Below the pieces are notes generated by a model. That model made no database searches. It saw nothing but the letters and a program-made list of their open reading frames with translations, and was not told the origin of the DNA. DNA of 64,000 nucleotides, taken from assembly GCA_023954635.1 (NCBI GenBank), contig JAGSHI010000003.1, forward strand, positions 1 to 64,000, given 5' to 3'. Below are positions 8,919 to 17,679 of this stretch, piece after piece. Both the position numbers and the translations under genes were made by a program. Within the stretch, counting starts at the first letter, position 1; every line of letters begins with the position of its first letter. The stretch is from Bacteriovoracaceae bacterium (GTDB lineage Bacteria; Bdellovibrionota; Bacteriovoracia; Bacteriovoracales; Bacteriovoracaceae).

Positions 8919-9800
8919 TCAGCTATTTTTTGATTTTAGTACTTGTTCCATTTTTTCACCTAACTCAGCAGGTGATCTCGCAATTGTTACTCCACACTCT
9001 TCCAAGATTCGAAACTTAGCTTCAGCTGTATCGTCTCCTCCAGAAATAATGGCCCCAGCATGTCCCATTCTTTTCCCTGGAGGCGCAGAGGCCCCAGCAA
9101 TAAAAGACACAACAGGTTTACTCATATTTTTTTGAATCCATCTTCCAGCATCAGTTTCAGCTGACCCTCCGATCTCTCCAATCATAATAACTGCATCAGT
9201 ATCAGGATCTTCTTCAAAAAGCTTTAACATATCAATGAAGTTAGTTCCGTTAACAGGATCTCCACCGATACCAAAACATGTACTCTGCCCAATCTCTCTT
9301 TGAGTGAGCTGAAAAACTGCTTCGTAAGTAAGTGTTCCTGATCTTGAAATCACACCAACTTTTCCAGGCATATGAATATGTCCTGGCATAATTCCGATTT
9401 TACATTCTCCAGGAGTAATAATCCCTGGACAGTTTGGTCCAATCAAACGGCTACTTGAACCTTTCAATGCAGACTTAACTTTCACCATATCAGTAATGGG
9501 TATTCCTTCAGTAATAGCAATAATCAAAGGAATTTCAGCTTCAATACATTCTAAAATTGAATCAGCTGCAAACGGTGGCGGAACAAAAATCATTGCTGCA
9601 TTACAATCAGTCTTGGCCTTGGCCTCATCAATTGTATTGAACACTGGAAAACCTTCATGGATCAATCCACCCTTACCTGGTGTGACTCCTCCAACAAAGT
9701 TTGTTCCATAATCTCTCGATTGAAGAGAATGAAAAGTTCCTTGCTTACCTGTGAAACCTACTGTGATTAATCTAGTATCTCTATTAACAAGAATGGCCAT
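8919..9800 (-). CDS. sucD: Succinyl-CoA synthetase alpha subunit
   Basis: SucD binds CoA and carries the phosphohistidine of the TCA-cycle enzyme that makes ATP or GTP from succinyl-CoA. The 293 residues include the CoA-binding Rossmann region ([14 protein letters not shown]), [20 protein letters not shown] and the active-site [10 protein letters not shown]. An in-frame upstream start at 9848 would lie within sucC; the ATG at 9800 is chosen because GGAGG lies six bases before it. Only one base separates it from the sucC stop. Confidence 0.97.
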   Translation of the reverse strand: MAILVNRDTRLITVGFTGKQGTFHSLQSRDYGTNFVGGVTPGKGGLIHEGFPVFNTIDEAKAKTDCNAAMIFVPPPFAADSILECIEAEIPLIIAITEGIPITDMVKVKSALKGSSSRLIGPNCPGIITPGECKIGIMPGHIHMPGKVGVISRSGTLTYEAVFQLTQREIGQSTCFGIGGDPVNGTNFIDMLKLFEEDPDTDAVIMIGEIGGSAETDAGRWIQKNMSKPVVSFIAGASAPPGKRMGHAGAIISGGDDTAEAKFRILEECGVTIARSPAELGEKMEQVLKSKNS

Positions 9801-9801
9801 C

Positions 9802-10977
9802 TTAAACCTCCTCACCTTTAGCTGCTGCAACAACTTTAACAGCGGCATCAGCTAAGTCATTTGCTGCAATTAGTTTGAGATCTGACTCATTTAAAATCTT
9901 TTTACCAAGAGCGACGTTTGTCCCCTCAAGTCTAACAACGAGAGGAACTTGTATTCCAAGTTCTTTTGCAGCTCCAACAACACCTTCAGCAATGATGTCA
10001 CACTTCATGATTCCACCAAAGATATTAACTAAGATCGCCTTAACATTGTCGTCTTGAAGAATAATGCTAAAAGCTTTTTGAACCGTTTCTTTAGTAGCGC
10101 CACCACCAACATCTAAAAAGTTAGCAGGCTCACCACCATGAAGCTTAATAATATCCATCGTTCCCATCGCAAGACCGGCACCATTAACTAAGCAACCAAT
10201 ATTTCCATCAAGTTCAATATAAGAAAGTCCATGCTCTGAAGCTTCGAGCTCTTTTGCTGATTCCTCAGTTGCATCTCTAAGTTCTGCAATTTCAGGGTGT
10301 CTGAAAAGAGCATTGTCATCAAAGTTTAACTTTGCATCAAGAGCGAGAACATCACCGTCTTTTGTCGTAACAAGTGGGTTAATCTCAGCAACAGTACAAT
10401 CTGTTTCCATATAAAGATCATAAAGACCTTTAAAGAAAGATGTTGCTTTCTTAATCATGTCTTTATCTTTCATACCAATACCGTATGCAAGCTTTCTTCC
10501 CATAAAAGGAGTGAAGCCTGTGGCAGGATCGATAGCAAGTTTAATAATTTTTTCAGGAGTTTCTTCGGCTACTTTTTCAATCTCAACTCCACCTTCAGTA
10601 GAGGCCATGAAAGTAATCTTTCCTTTGGCTCGATCTAAAACTAGTCCTACATAATACTCATGATCAATCTCACAACCCTCTTCAACTAAAAGAGTAAGAA
10701 CCTTTTTACCTTCAGGTCCAGTTTGATGAGTCACAAGAGTTTTTCCAAGGATATCGTTAGCATGCTCTCTAACTTCATCAATTGACTTCGCTAGTTTAAC
10801 ACCACCGGCCTTTCCTCTTCCTCCGGCGTGAATCTGGGCCTTAACAACCCAAACGTTTCCACCTAATTTTTCTGCAGCAGCAACAGCTTCGTCTACAGAC
10901 TTAGCCACCTGACCATTCAGAACCTTAATACCGAATTTTCTCATTAAGTCTTTGGCCTGGTACTCATGAACATTCAT
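9802..10977 (-). CDS. sucC: Succinyl-CoA synthetase beta subunit
   Basis: The 391-residue ATP-grasp subunit starts [17 protein letters not shown] and contains the [19 protein letters not shown] nucleotide-binding block, the EINPL motif of the ATP-grasp metal site and the [15 protein letters not shown] CoA-ligase region. Length matches the bacterial family. TAGGAG lies five bases before the ATG. It is the first gene of sucC-sucD-ndk and diverges from the metallo-beta-lactamase-fold gene across 156 bases. Confidence 0.98.
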   Translation of the reverse strand: MNVHEYQAKDLMRKFGIKVLNGQVAKSVDEAVAAAEKLGGNVWVVKAQIHAGGRGKAGGVKLAKSIDEVREHANDILGKTLVTHQTGPEGKKVLTLLVEEGCEIDHEYYVGLVLDRAKGKITFMASTEGGVEIEKVAEETPEKIIKLAIDPATGFTPFMGRKLAYGIGMKDKDMIKKATSFFKGLYDLYMETDCTVAEINPLVTTKDGDVLALDAKLNFDDNALFRHPEIAELRDATEESAKELEASEHGLSYIELDGNIGCLVNGAGLAMGTMDIIKLHGGEPANFLDVGGGATKETVQKAFSIILQDDNVKAILVNIFGGIMKCDIIAEGVVGAAKELGIQVPLVVRLEGTNVALGKKILNESDLKLIAANDLADAAVKVVAAAKGEEV

Positions 10978-11069
10978 AAGATCTCCTAAAGATTACGTAT
11001 GTCTTTAAATTTGTTCCTCATATTAGTGGTATAGTGCACATTGTGCTAGGAGCATTGCTTCACAAATAC

Positions 11070-11098
11070 TTGATTTTTTTAGTACTGACGGGGATAAT
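11070..11098 (+). promoter_or_regulatory. Sigma-70-type promoter for the MBL-fold gene
   Basis: TTGATT (11070-11075) and GATAAT (11093-11098) are separated by exactly 17 bases, about 35 bases before the ATG at 11134. Confidence 0.6.
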
Positions 11099-11133
11099 CC
11101 CTCGCACTTTAAAATGTTTATAAAGGATGAATA

Positions 11134-12009
11134 ATGACGACAAGCAAAGAGTACTTCATCGTTGAGCCCGCAATGTTTAGACTTGATGGAGGTGCTATGT
11201 ATGGAATCATTCCGAAACCTTTATGGGAGAAGAACTCTCCTCCTGATGAGCATAATAGAATTGACCTGGCCCTTCGTTTACTTCTCATTAAACAAGATAA
11301 GAGAGTCGTACTGATTGACACGGGAATTGGGGATTATCATGGGGACAAGTTTGATAAGCAGTTTGATGTGCGAAGCGTAACAAACCCCTTAGAAATAGCA
11401 CTTGCGTCAATTAATCTTAAGCCAACTGACGTTACAGATTTAATCATCAGTCATCTTCACTTTGATCATATTGGTGGACTCGTTCAAAATGTAAATTCGA
11501 AAATTGAACCTGTACTCCCAAATGCAACACTTCATCTTCATAAAAAACATTGGGAATATGCACTCTGCCCTTCTGATCGAGATAGAGGTTCATTTCAAGA
11601 TAAGTACTTCTCATCAATTATTAAAGAATATGACAATTCAAATAAGGTCAATTGGATCGAGGGAGAAGAGGGAGTCATTATCCCAGAGATGAATATTAAG
11701 TTTATTACTTCACATGGTCACACACCTTTTATGTGTCACCCTTATGACGAAGAAATGATTTATTTAGCAGATATAGTACCTACTAGTAATCATATTCATG
11801 TTCCATGGGTCATGGCGTATGATATTGCTCCAGCAGTCTCCACTGAGGATAAAAAGAGAATACTCCCGTTTATTATTGAGAATAAGTTGAAAATGGTTTT
11901 CGAACATGACCCAAAGTTTTGGGGAGCAACACTAACTCAAGACGAACGAGGAAAATTCAAAACTTCAGAGAAGTTTGAAACCAAAAGTAATCCTGCCTAT
12001 TCAATTTAA
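11134..12009 (+). CDS. Metallo-beta-lactamase-fold hydrolase
   Basis: The 291-residue protein has the binuclear zinc motif SHLHFDHIGG (about residue 107), the preceding DTGIGDYHG strand, SHGHTPF, a LADIV metal-bridging aspartate and the C-terminal FEHDPKFWG histidine. The arrangement resembles quorum-quenching lactonase and other soluble MBL-fold esterases, but substrate cannot be assigned. There is no signal peptide, so it acts in the cytoplasm. AAGGA lies six bases before the ATG. The gene is monocistronic as far as can be seen, ending 3 bases from the convergent GYF gene. Confidence 0.88.
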   Translation: MTTSKEYFIVEPAMFRLDGGAMYGIIPKPLWEKNSPPDEHNRIDLALRLLLIKQDKRVVLIDTGIGDYHGDKFDKQFDVRSVTNPLEIALASINLKPTDVTDLIISHLHFDHIGGLVQNVNSKIEPVLPNATLHLHKKHWEYALCPSDRDRGSFQDKYFSSIIKEYDNSNKVNWIEGEEGVIIPEMNIKFITSHGHTPFMCHPYDEEMIYLADIVPTSNHIHVPWVMAYDIAPAVSTEDKKRILPFIIENKLKMVFEHDPKFWGATLTQDERGKFKTSEKFETKSNPAYSI

Positions 12010-12012
12010 GTT

Positions 12013-13842
12013 TTAAAGGTTTTTAAGTTGTGAATTTGACTCTGAAACAAGAGAATTTCCTTCTCGAGAAAGCTTTTCCAATGTTTTTTTAAATTTTGAC
12101 GTTAAATATCTTTTCCGTTTTTTAGATAACTTTTTTATTTTTCTTGTTTCAGTCACTATGTCGGCCGCAAACTCTCCTACATGTCTTCCATACATAATAA
12201 GTTTATTATAATTTTTTTCTTCTTTCGGACTCTGATCTTTTATATTTTTTTGCTTCTTTATATTATCTAAAATAATTCCCTGAAGAAGTGGAGCAACTTG
12301 AGTTCCGTATGTCTTTTCAAACTCAAGAATATCTTTACCCCTTTTCATCTTGATAAGGGCCTTATCGTAGAGGGTAAAAATCTTTAAACTTAAATTAGTT
12401 AATGTACTATAGGCTTCGATTCTCTGCTTAATTGGTCTTGCTAAGTATTCTTTATTTTTCTTTTTATAGGTGGCTAACTTTTCTTTAAACTCTGAAACAT
12501 TCCCTCCCCAAAAAAGAACTTGTTTTTTAATATCCGTTATTCCTTTAAAGGAAGATACAAATGGAAGGCTGCCGAGTAATGGAATGTTTTTTAAAAACAA
12601 AGTGAATCGATGCTTAAGACTAGTGTCAAATACTTGAAAGTGAAATTCATAAAGCCCTGGGTAAAACTTATTCCCTTTTAAAATATCAAACTTATCAAAA
12701 TGAGCTACCCCTTCTTTTAATTCAGATGTCGAAGTCACCAAGATGGGACCAAGTCCCAATATGTTTTGATCTACAGAGCGCATCGACAGAAAAAGTCCGG
12801 CCGGGCCTTTTCTATTTCCAGATATCCAAATAGATTGTTGATCAACTCCTACACCAATATCAAAAGTTAGCTTTTCTAGAGATCCTGAGGTTGCCTTTTT
12901 ACTTCTAGTGGAGAGCCTCTGGTAGTCAGCCTTTTTGAGGCCTGTAAAATGTTCTTTTCTTTGTTTAACTCCAAAGCCTACATACAAGCTAATAGTAATA
13001 AAAAAGAGACAAGCGATTGCCCAGACTGAATGGATAAGAAATTCAGTTTTCTTCTCTCTTTTGGCCTGCATCGCCTCTACTTCAGAGAGAGGAGTCTCTT
13101 GAACAACTCCAATTACCTCATCATCCTCTACAGGAAGTGAAGGTACTTCAACTTGTGGTATTTCTTCTTCGTAGTCGTCTTCATCCTCTTCATACTCTTG
13201 CTCATAAACATCAGTGTGTTCAAAAAGGAATTCATTTTCAGAGGACGGTGATTCAACAATCATCTCCTGCGGAGCTTCTTGAATCTCTTCTTCAATAATT
13301 TCTTCATACTCTTCTTCAACATCATCAACTGGAAGAGGTGGTAAAGGAGGAGGCCCCTCATCCTCTATGATACTCTCTTCAAAGACTTCACCTGTGACTT
13401 CTTCTGGTTCACGGTATTCAAGAGGATTAATTTGTTCTGTTAAATCTTCTTCAACCCGAGGTTTCTGTTCATCGAGATCTGACCAAAAACGCTCTGATGT
13501 TTCTTGATCTGCTTGGGGTTGAAGATCTTCTGGGGATAGACTCACAGTATCGTCTAAAAGTTCGTCTACAGTAGATGGACGAGCTTTATTAACTTTATTA
13601 TTAAGCTGCTCACTCTGACTCGGCATAGAGGGAATCGGAGGGAGTGGAGGGAGTTCGTCCATAACTGGGAAAGCTTCACTAAACTCAGCACATTCTTTCA
13701 TTGGAAGCCAGGCATCAAAGCCTTCTTTCCAAACTAAAACGTTTTCAGAAACTTCCTGCTCATGAAACATGGCCATAAGTTTCTGCGAACTGAAGGGACC
13801 TAAGTGATGATCCTCTTTAAATATAAACCAGTTTTCATCCAT
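12013..13842 (-). CDS. GYF-domain membrane protein with proline-rich linker
   Basis: The N-terminal 55 residues form a GYF_2-like domain (WFIFKEDHHLGPFSSQKL and VWKEGFDAWLPM). A long acidic linker follows, containing two proline blocks, ELPPLPPIPSMP and EGPPPLPPLPVDD. One membrane segment lies at about 265-289 (FLIHSVWAIACLFFITIS). The 320-residue C-terminal part has a beta-rich region (IWISGNRKGPAGLF, LYEFHFQVFD) and a basic helical end, and should lie in the periplasm. GYF domains bind proline-rich peptides, so the protein may sense or recruit such partners, possibly its own linker (inference). The architecture is reminiscent of predator cell-cycle or motility scaffolds; no specific function is known to me. 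Confidence 0.75.
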   Translation of the reverse strand: MDENWFIFKEDHHLGPFSSQKLMAMFHEQEVSENVLVWKEGFDAWLPMKECAEFSEAFPVMDELPPLPPIPSMPSQSEQLNNKVNKARPSTVDELLDDTVSLSPEDLQPQADQETSERFWSDLDEQKPRVEEDLTEQINPLEYREPEEVTGEVFEESIIEDEGPPPLPPLPVDDVEEEYEEIIEEEIQEAPQEMIVESPSSENEFLFEHTDVYEQEYEEDEDDYEEEIPQVEVPSLPVEDDEVIGVVQETPLSEVEAMQAKREKKTEFLIHSVWAIACLFFITISLYVGFGVKQRKEHFTGLKKADYQRLSTRSKKATSGSLEKLTFDIGVGVDQQSIWISGNRKGPAGLFLSMRSVDQNILGLGPILVTSTSELKEGVAHFDKFDILKGNKFYPGLYEFHFQVFDTSLKHRFTLFLKNIPLLGSLPFVSSFKGITDIKKQVLFWGGNVSEFKEKLATYKKKNKEYLARPIKQRIEAYSTLTNLSLKIFTLYDKALIKMKRGKDILEFEKTYGTQVAPLLQGIILDNIKKQKNIKDQSPKEEKNYNKLIMYGRHVGEFAADIVTETRKIKKLSKKRKRYLTSKFKKTLEKLSREGNSLVSESNSQLKNL

Positions 13843-13945
13843 ATATAGAGAGAGAAAGTTGAGTCTTTTTATATCCTTACCTCAATGGTATACCTTTGAA
13901 ACAAATTGCACAAGAATCAAGTGTTTGAATATACAAAGGTTATTC

Positions 13946-14836
13946 ATGAATTGGAATGAACTAAAAAAAAGGTCATTAACAAAATCTAAGACTCAATTTA
14001 CAGATGACATTGCAAAAGCTGAGGCACTTTTTCTAACCTCTGATAGCGATTATGGAGTTTGTAGGAATGGCGGACGAAGAGGTACTTCCTTAGCACCAAG
14101 GTCGATACTCAATACTTTAAAAAACTTTTCCTACACTAAGCATTTTCCTCATTGCAAAGAAGTTCAAACCAGCAACGCACAAGAAGAGGTTTTGGACTTT
14201 GACCATTCTCAAGAGATGCAAACAAATAGAATCAAAGAAGCACTGGACCTTTTTCAAGGTCATAAAGTTTGCCACATCGGAGGAGGGCATGATCACGTTT
14301 TCCCTCTTATACAGGCCCTTTCAAAGCTTACTAAAAATATAACAATCATTAATGTCGATGCTCATTTAGATACGAGAACTGATGACTTCAATCACTCAGG
14401 AACCCCATTTAGACAGGCCTCAAAGGTTTGGGATCATGGAAACTTCAAATTAATACAAGTTGGAATCCATGAGTTTTCTAACACTGTTTCAACATATGAC
14501 AAACTCCCCCATGGCGAAATGAAGATATTTCCAGAGACGGACTGGGGTTTACTTGAAGGCCACATTGAGAACCTCATTGACCCACAAAATGAAATTATAC
14601 TTTTAAGTTTAGACTCTGATGCACTCTCCTCCTCCTTTATGGAGGCGGTAAGCGCTGTAAACCCTAATGGGTTGAGTTTAGAGTTCATGTCAGATGTTAT
14701 TTCGAGTTACCTAAAGTGGACAAAAGGCAGACATCAGTATTTTGGAATATATGAATACAACCCAATATATGACAACCTAAGTCAAAAAGGTGCAAAGGCC
14801 TTGGCCTCATTAATACATCAATTCATTAGTTCGTAA
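13946..14836 (+). CDS. Ureohydrolase (arginase/agmatinase/formimidoylglutamase family)
   Basis: The manganese-site motifs of the ureohydrolase fold are present: HIGGGHDHVFP, NVDAHLDTRTDD and LSLDSDAL. The C-terminal end YEYNPIYDN corresponds to the family E-x-N-P block. It therefore hydrolyses a guanidino or formimino substrate; formimidoylglutamase (histidine breakdown) or agmatinase are the likeliest, but the motifs do not settle it. A TTG at 13859 gives a longer frame, but the ATG at 13946 has AAAGG six bases upstream and is preferred (296 residues). Confidence 0.88.
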   Translation: MNWNELKKRSLTKSKTQFTDDIAKAEALFLTSDSDYGVCRNGGRRGTSLAPRSILNTLKNFSYTKHFPHCKEVQTSNAQEEVLDFDHSQEMQTNRIKEALDLFQGHKVCHIGGGHDHVFPLIQALSKLTKNITIINVDAHLDTRTDDFNHSGTPFRQASKVWDHGNFKLIQVGIHEFSNTVSTYDKLPHGEMKIFPETDWGLLEGHIENLIDPQNEIILLSLDSDALSSSFMEAVSAVNPNGLSLEFMSDVISSYLKWTKGRHQYFGIYEYNPIYDNLSQKGAKALASLIHQFISS

Positions 14837-14860
14837 GGATTATTAAAAAAGGGCCCCAAA

Positions 14861-14893
14861 AACAAAAAACCCCGTTGGAACAACGGGGCTTTT
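14861..14893 (-). terminator. Strong hairpin terminator, probably bidirectional
   Basis: CCCCGTTG (14870-14877) pairs with CAACGGGG (14881-14888). The minus-strand tail is TTTTTTGTTTTT, the plus-strand tail only CTTTTCG. It can end the ureohydrolase transcript on the plus strand and that of the 15097-15363 gene, or a short unannotated RNA, on the minus strand. Confidence 0.85.
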
Positions 14894-15096
14894 CGAGAGA
14901 CATTTGATTGAAGCGTTAGAAAAAATCCTTTCTTCGTCAGCTTCTACACACACACACTTATAATATAGCAAGAGCCGTGCCAACTTTTAGGCCCTATAGA
15001 CACTGCCTAAAGTATTGTTTTTACTCAATTGAATTATTACACAGGGTCAGAACTATGACAGACACAGAGCGTATAGAGTCATATCTATGACAAGGA
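14889..15096. other. Gene-poor intergenic stretch
   Basis: About 210 bases hold no credible open reading frame. There is a short CA run (14946-14957), an AT-rich block reading TATATTATAA on the minus strand (14958-14967), and two copies of CTATGACA 32 bases apart (15053 and 15085). A short minus-strand RNA ending at the 14870-14888 hairpin is possible but unproven. Confidence 0.4.
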
Positions 15097-15363
15097 TTAT
15101 TTTTTAAAGAACTGACTCAGTCTCTGAACACCTGCATCAATTGCTTCTTGTTCATCTTCGTGTCCATAAAGAATATCTATATGTTTATAAATTTTCCGAG
15201 ATTCCTTTTGAACAACATCAACTTCGACACAAAACCCATTATCAAGCTTATTTAAAGAAATTCTTCCCTCTAAAAACGGGCTGTCTTGTAAAACAAGAAA
15301 GAAATCTTGGGGGTATTCCTTAGTTTGACGACTCATGTTGATATTCCGTTTAGGTTGCACCAT
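15097..15363 (-). CDS. Small conserved-looking hypothetical protein
   Basis: The 88-residue product reads as a small alpha/beta protein with two to three strands (FFLVLQDSPFLEGRISL, GFCVEVDVVQ) and a C-terminal helix (EAIDAGVQRLSQFFKK). There is no signal peptide and no family I recognise. The start at 15363 is used; an ATG at 15336 with GGAA seven bases upstream is equally likely. It diverges from the YceI-like gene. Confidence 0.6.
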   Translation of the reverse strand: MVQPKRNINMSRQTKEYPQDFFLVLQDSPFLEGRISLNKLDNGFCVEVDVVQKESRKIYKHIDILYGHEDEQEAIDAGVQRLSQFFKK

Positions 15364-15426
15364 TTAAGTTGGCCCTATAAACTATCTTCTAATTTTCAAC
15401 ATTGTGAATACAGTTAAGGAAGCTTT

Positions 15427-16008
15427 ATGAAAAGAATTTTGATTTCACTTATTGTTTTAGTATTTTCATTAGAATTATTGGCCGGTGAATGTATGTATTC
15501 AATTGAGCCAAATAAAGACATCAAGGTTTCTTGGAAGGCCTTTAAAACACCTTTGAAAGTTGGTGTTGGTGGGACGCTAAAAGACTTTACTTATAAAGGA
15601 AAGAAAGAGGCCTTAACAATTCAGGACATAACGAAGTCTGCCTCTTTGACAATTAAAACAAGTAAGAAGTCTGTCCATACTAAGAATCCAGCTAGAGATG
15701 CTAAAATTTCAAATTCATTTTTTTCAACAATGCTTGGTGGTCAAGATATTGAAGTTAAAATAAAGTCACTTACGAGCAAAAAATTAATTCTATCCATTAA
15801 GATGAATGGAAAAACGTTAGACGCTCCTTTGAAATATACAATTTCAAAAAGTACATTAAGTGCATCTGGTTATATTGATGTTTTAGACTTTGGAATGACA
15901 AAGCAATTAAATGATATCAATAAGGCCTGCAAGGCTAAACACGAAGGTAAAACCTGGAGTGATGTAGAAATCTCTCTAGAAGCCAAATTCCAAAGTGAAA
16001 ATTGCTAA
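15427..16008 (+). CDS. YceI-like exported lipocalin-fold protein
   Basis: The 193-residue protein starts with a signal peptide (MKRILISLIVLVFSLELLAG). The mature part has the YceI-type pattern: VSWKAFKTPLKVGVGGTLKD near the start, then RDAKISNSFF in the middle, and repeated beta strands. YceI-family proteins are periplasmic and bind isoprenoid-like or other hydrophobic ligands; the ligand here is unknown. AAGGA lies before the ATG and a hairpin terminator begins in its stop codon. Confidence 0.82.
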   Translation: MKRILISLIVLVFSLELLAGECMYSIEPNKDIKVSWKAFKTPLKVGVGGTLKDFTYKGKKEALTIQDITKSASLTIKTSKKSVHTKNPARDAKISNSFFSTMLGGQDIEVKIKSLTSKKLILSIKMNGKTLDAPLKYTISKSTLSASGYIDVLDFGMTKQLNDINKACKAKHEGKTWSDVEISLEAKFQSENC

Positions 16009-16048
16009 TAACCTCAATAATATCAATTCCTTGAGGTTATTAAGTTTT
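16006..16048 (+). terminator. Intrinsic terminator after the YceI-like gene
   Basis: A 12-bp stem, TAATAACCTCAA (16006-16017) with TTGAGGTTATTA (16031-16042), is followed by AGTTTTT. The stop codon forms the base of the stem. Confidence 0.8.
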
Positions 16049-16136
16049 TAGCAGCTAAAGTATTTTTATCAATTACCCGACAAGTTACCTATGGTTTGTA
16101 GGTAGATCTTATGATCTATGGCAAAATAGGTACAAG

Positions 16137-16838
16137 ATGGCGTTTAACTTAGAAAATCTTAAAATCGAAAATAATTTTAACGAGATTGTCTCGACGCTCA
16201 TTCGTATGTACCGCGAAAGCAGCCCTGTACTCATCTGGCAAAACACTTCGGATGGAAGAAACATGAAAAATAGTTACATTAAGGAAATTTTTCCTGAGAA
16301 AGGCTATTTTGTTCTCGCTCCTCTACCTGACAATACAGATTTTGTTTTTAGTGGAATGACTACACTTTACTTAAGAGGCAACGAGAGAAGCATTTTGTTT
16401 AAGCAGTCTGATATACGGGTTACTAAAAATAATATTATTGTAAAGTTTCCAAAAGAAGTAAGACTCTATGAAAAAAGGTTTCATTCAAGGTTTCACTATG
16501 GGTTTAAATCAAATCATAGTGTCGAAGTTTTTCATCCAAAAAGTACAATTGACACAGAAGAAATTTTTAAATTTAGTCTTTATGATATTTCTGAAAAAGG
16601 CGCTTCATTTAATGTCAATTTGGCCGATCAAAGATTTTTCTTTCAGGGTGATCGCGTCAAAATAGTAAAACTTGGTAAAATGTCCTATCCGAATTACTAC
16701 ATGGCCAAAATTGTTTATATGGTTCGAGTAGATAATAAGATCAATGGAGTCCACTGCCCCACTATTAAAATGGGAATCCAATTTGACCATAAGCTGTCAC
16801 AGAAGCAACTTGCAGCGATTAAAGGACTTAAAACTTAA
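16137..16838 (+). CDS. PilZ-like cyclic-di-GMP receptor protein
   Basis: The 233-residue protein has an N-terminal domain of about 105 residues and a C-terminal PilZ-like barrel. The two family motifs are seen as RFHSRFHY (RxxxR) and DISEKGASF (D/NxSxxG), which in PilZ proteins bind cyclic di-GMP. The YcgR-like two-domain layout suggests control of motility, but the N-terminal part was not matched to a named domain. AGG lies before the ATG. Confidence 0.75.
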   Translation: MAFNLENLKIENNFNEIVSTLIRMYRESSPVLIWQNTSDGRNMKNSYIKEIFPEKGYFVLAPLPDNTDFVFSGMTTLYLRGNERSILFKQSDIRVTKNNIIVKFPKEVRLYEKRFHSRFHYGFKSNHSVEVFHPKSTIDTEEIFKFSLYDISEKGASFNVNLADQRFFFQGDRVKIVKLGKMSYPNYYMAKIVYMVRVDNKINGVHCPTIKMGIQFDHKLSQKQLAAIKGLKT

Positions 16839-16881
16839 TCACTCGAGCAACTTTCCAAAAAACATAATCACTTTAAGAACA

Positions 16882-16910
16882 TTGCGACATTTCATGATGC
16901 ATTGTTTATA
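16882..16910 (+). promoter_or_regulatory. Putative promoter for sdhCAB
   Basis: TTGCGA (16882-16887) and TTTATA (16905-16910) are spaced by 17 bases, about 100 bases upstream of sdhC. A second -10-like element, TTATAC, lies closer to the gene, so more than one start is possible. Confidence 0.45.
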
Positions 16911-17007
16911 AGTATTTTCACTTACCTTTCTTCTTAACCTACTGTAAATCCTCAGTTATACTAACCTCGTTTTAAAAATTCACACTTCTTTAAGGAGATT
17001 AATTTCC

Positions 17008-17679
17008 ATGAGATCGTTCAAACAGATCATGACAAGTTCTATTGTGAAAAAACAAGTCATGGGTGTTACGGGTCTACTCCTATGTGGTTTTCTCATAACC
17101 CACCTTGCAGGAAACTGCTTGATTTATTTAGGACCAGACGTATTCAACACCTATGCTCACACACTTGTAACTAACCCATTACTCTATCCGGCAGAAGCAG
17201 TTCTTGCTCTTCTCTTTCTTTCGCATATTGCACTCGCGGCAAGACTTACGATTGAAAATAATAAGGCTAGGCCTGTTAAGTATTATATGAAGTCGCCAAC
17301 TGGACGAGGGGCCACATTTGCTTCAAGCACAATGCCATATACTGGAATCATCACTTTAGTATTTTTAATTCTTCACTTACTGAATTTTAAGTTTGGAACT
17401 ATATATACAACTCAAGTTGGTGGCGTAGAGATGCGAGATATCTATAAGACAGTTATAGAACACTTTAAATCTCCTCTAAATATTCTTTGGTATATCTTTG
17501 CAATGCTTTCTCTTGGTATCCATGTTTCTCATGGGTTTTGGTCAGCATTTCAATCACTAGGTTTTAATCATCCTAAATACAATTGTACTTTAAAATGTGT
17601 ATCTAAACTTTATGCATTACTTATCACAGTAGGATACTCGGCACTTCCGATCTACTGCTATTTTCAAGGAGTGAAATGA
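17008..17679 (+). CDS. sdhC: Succinate dehydrogenase cytochrome b558 subunit
   Basis: The 223-residue membrane protein has five hydrophobic segments and conserved histidines in them ([41 protein letters not shown]), the pattern of the single-subunit, two-haem membrane anchor found in Bacillus- and Wolinella-type enzymes. No sdhD follows, as expected for this type. AAGGAG lies before the ATG. The gene overlaps sdhA by 4 bases, coupling anchor and flavoprotein. Confidence 0.93.
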   Translation: MRSFKQIMTSSIVKKQVMGVTGLLLCGFLITHLAGNCLIYLGPDVFNTYAHTLVTNPLLYPAEAVLALLFLSHIALAARLTIENNKARPVKYYMKSPTGRGATFASSTMPYTGIITLVFLILHLLNFKFGTIYTTQVGGVEMRDIYKTVIEHFKSPLNILWYIFAMLSLGIHVSHGFWSAFQSLGFNHPKYNCTLKCVSKLYALLITVGYSALPIYCYFQGVK

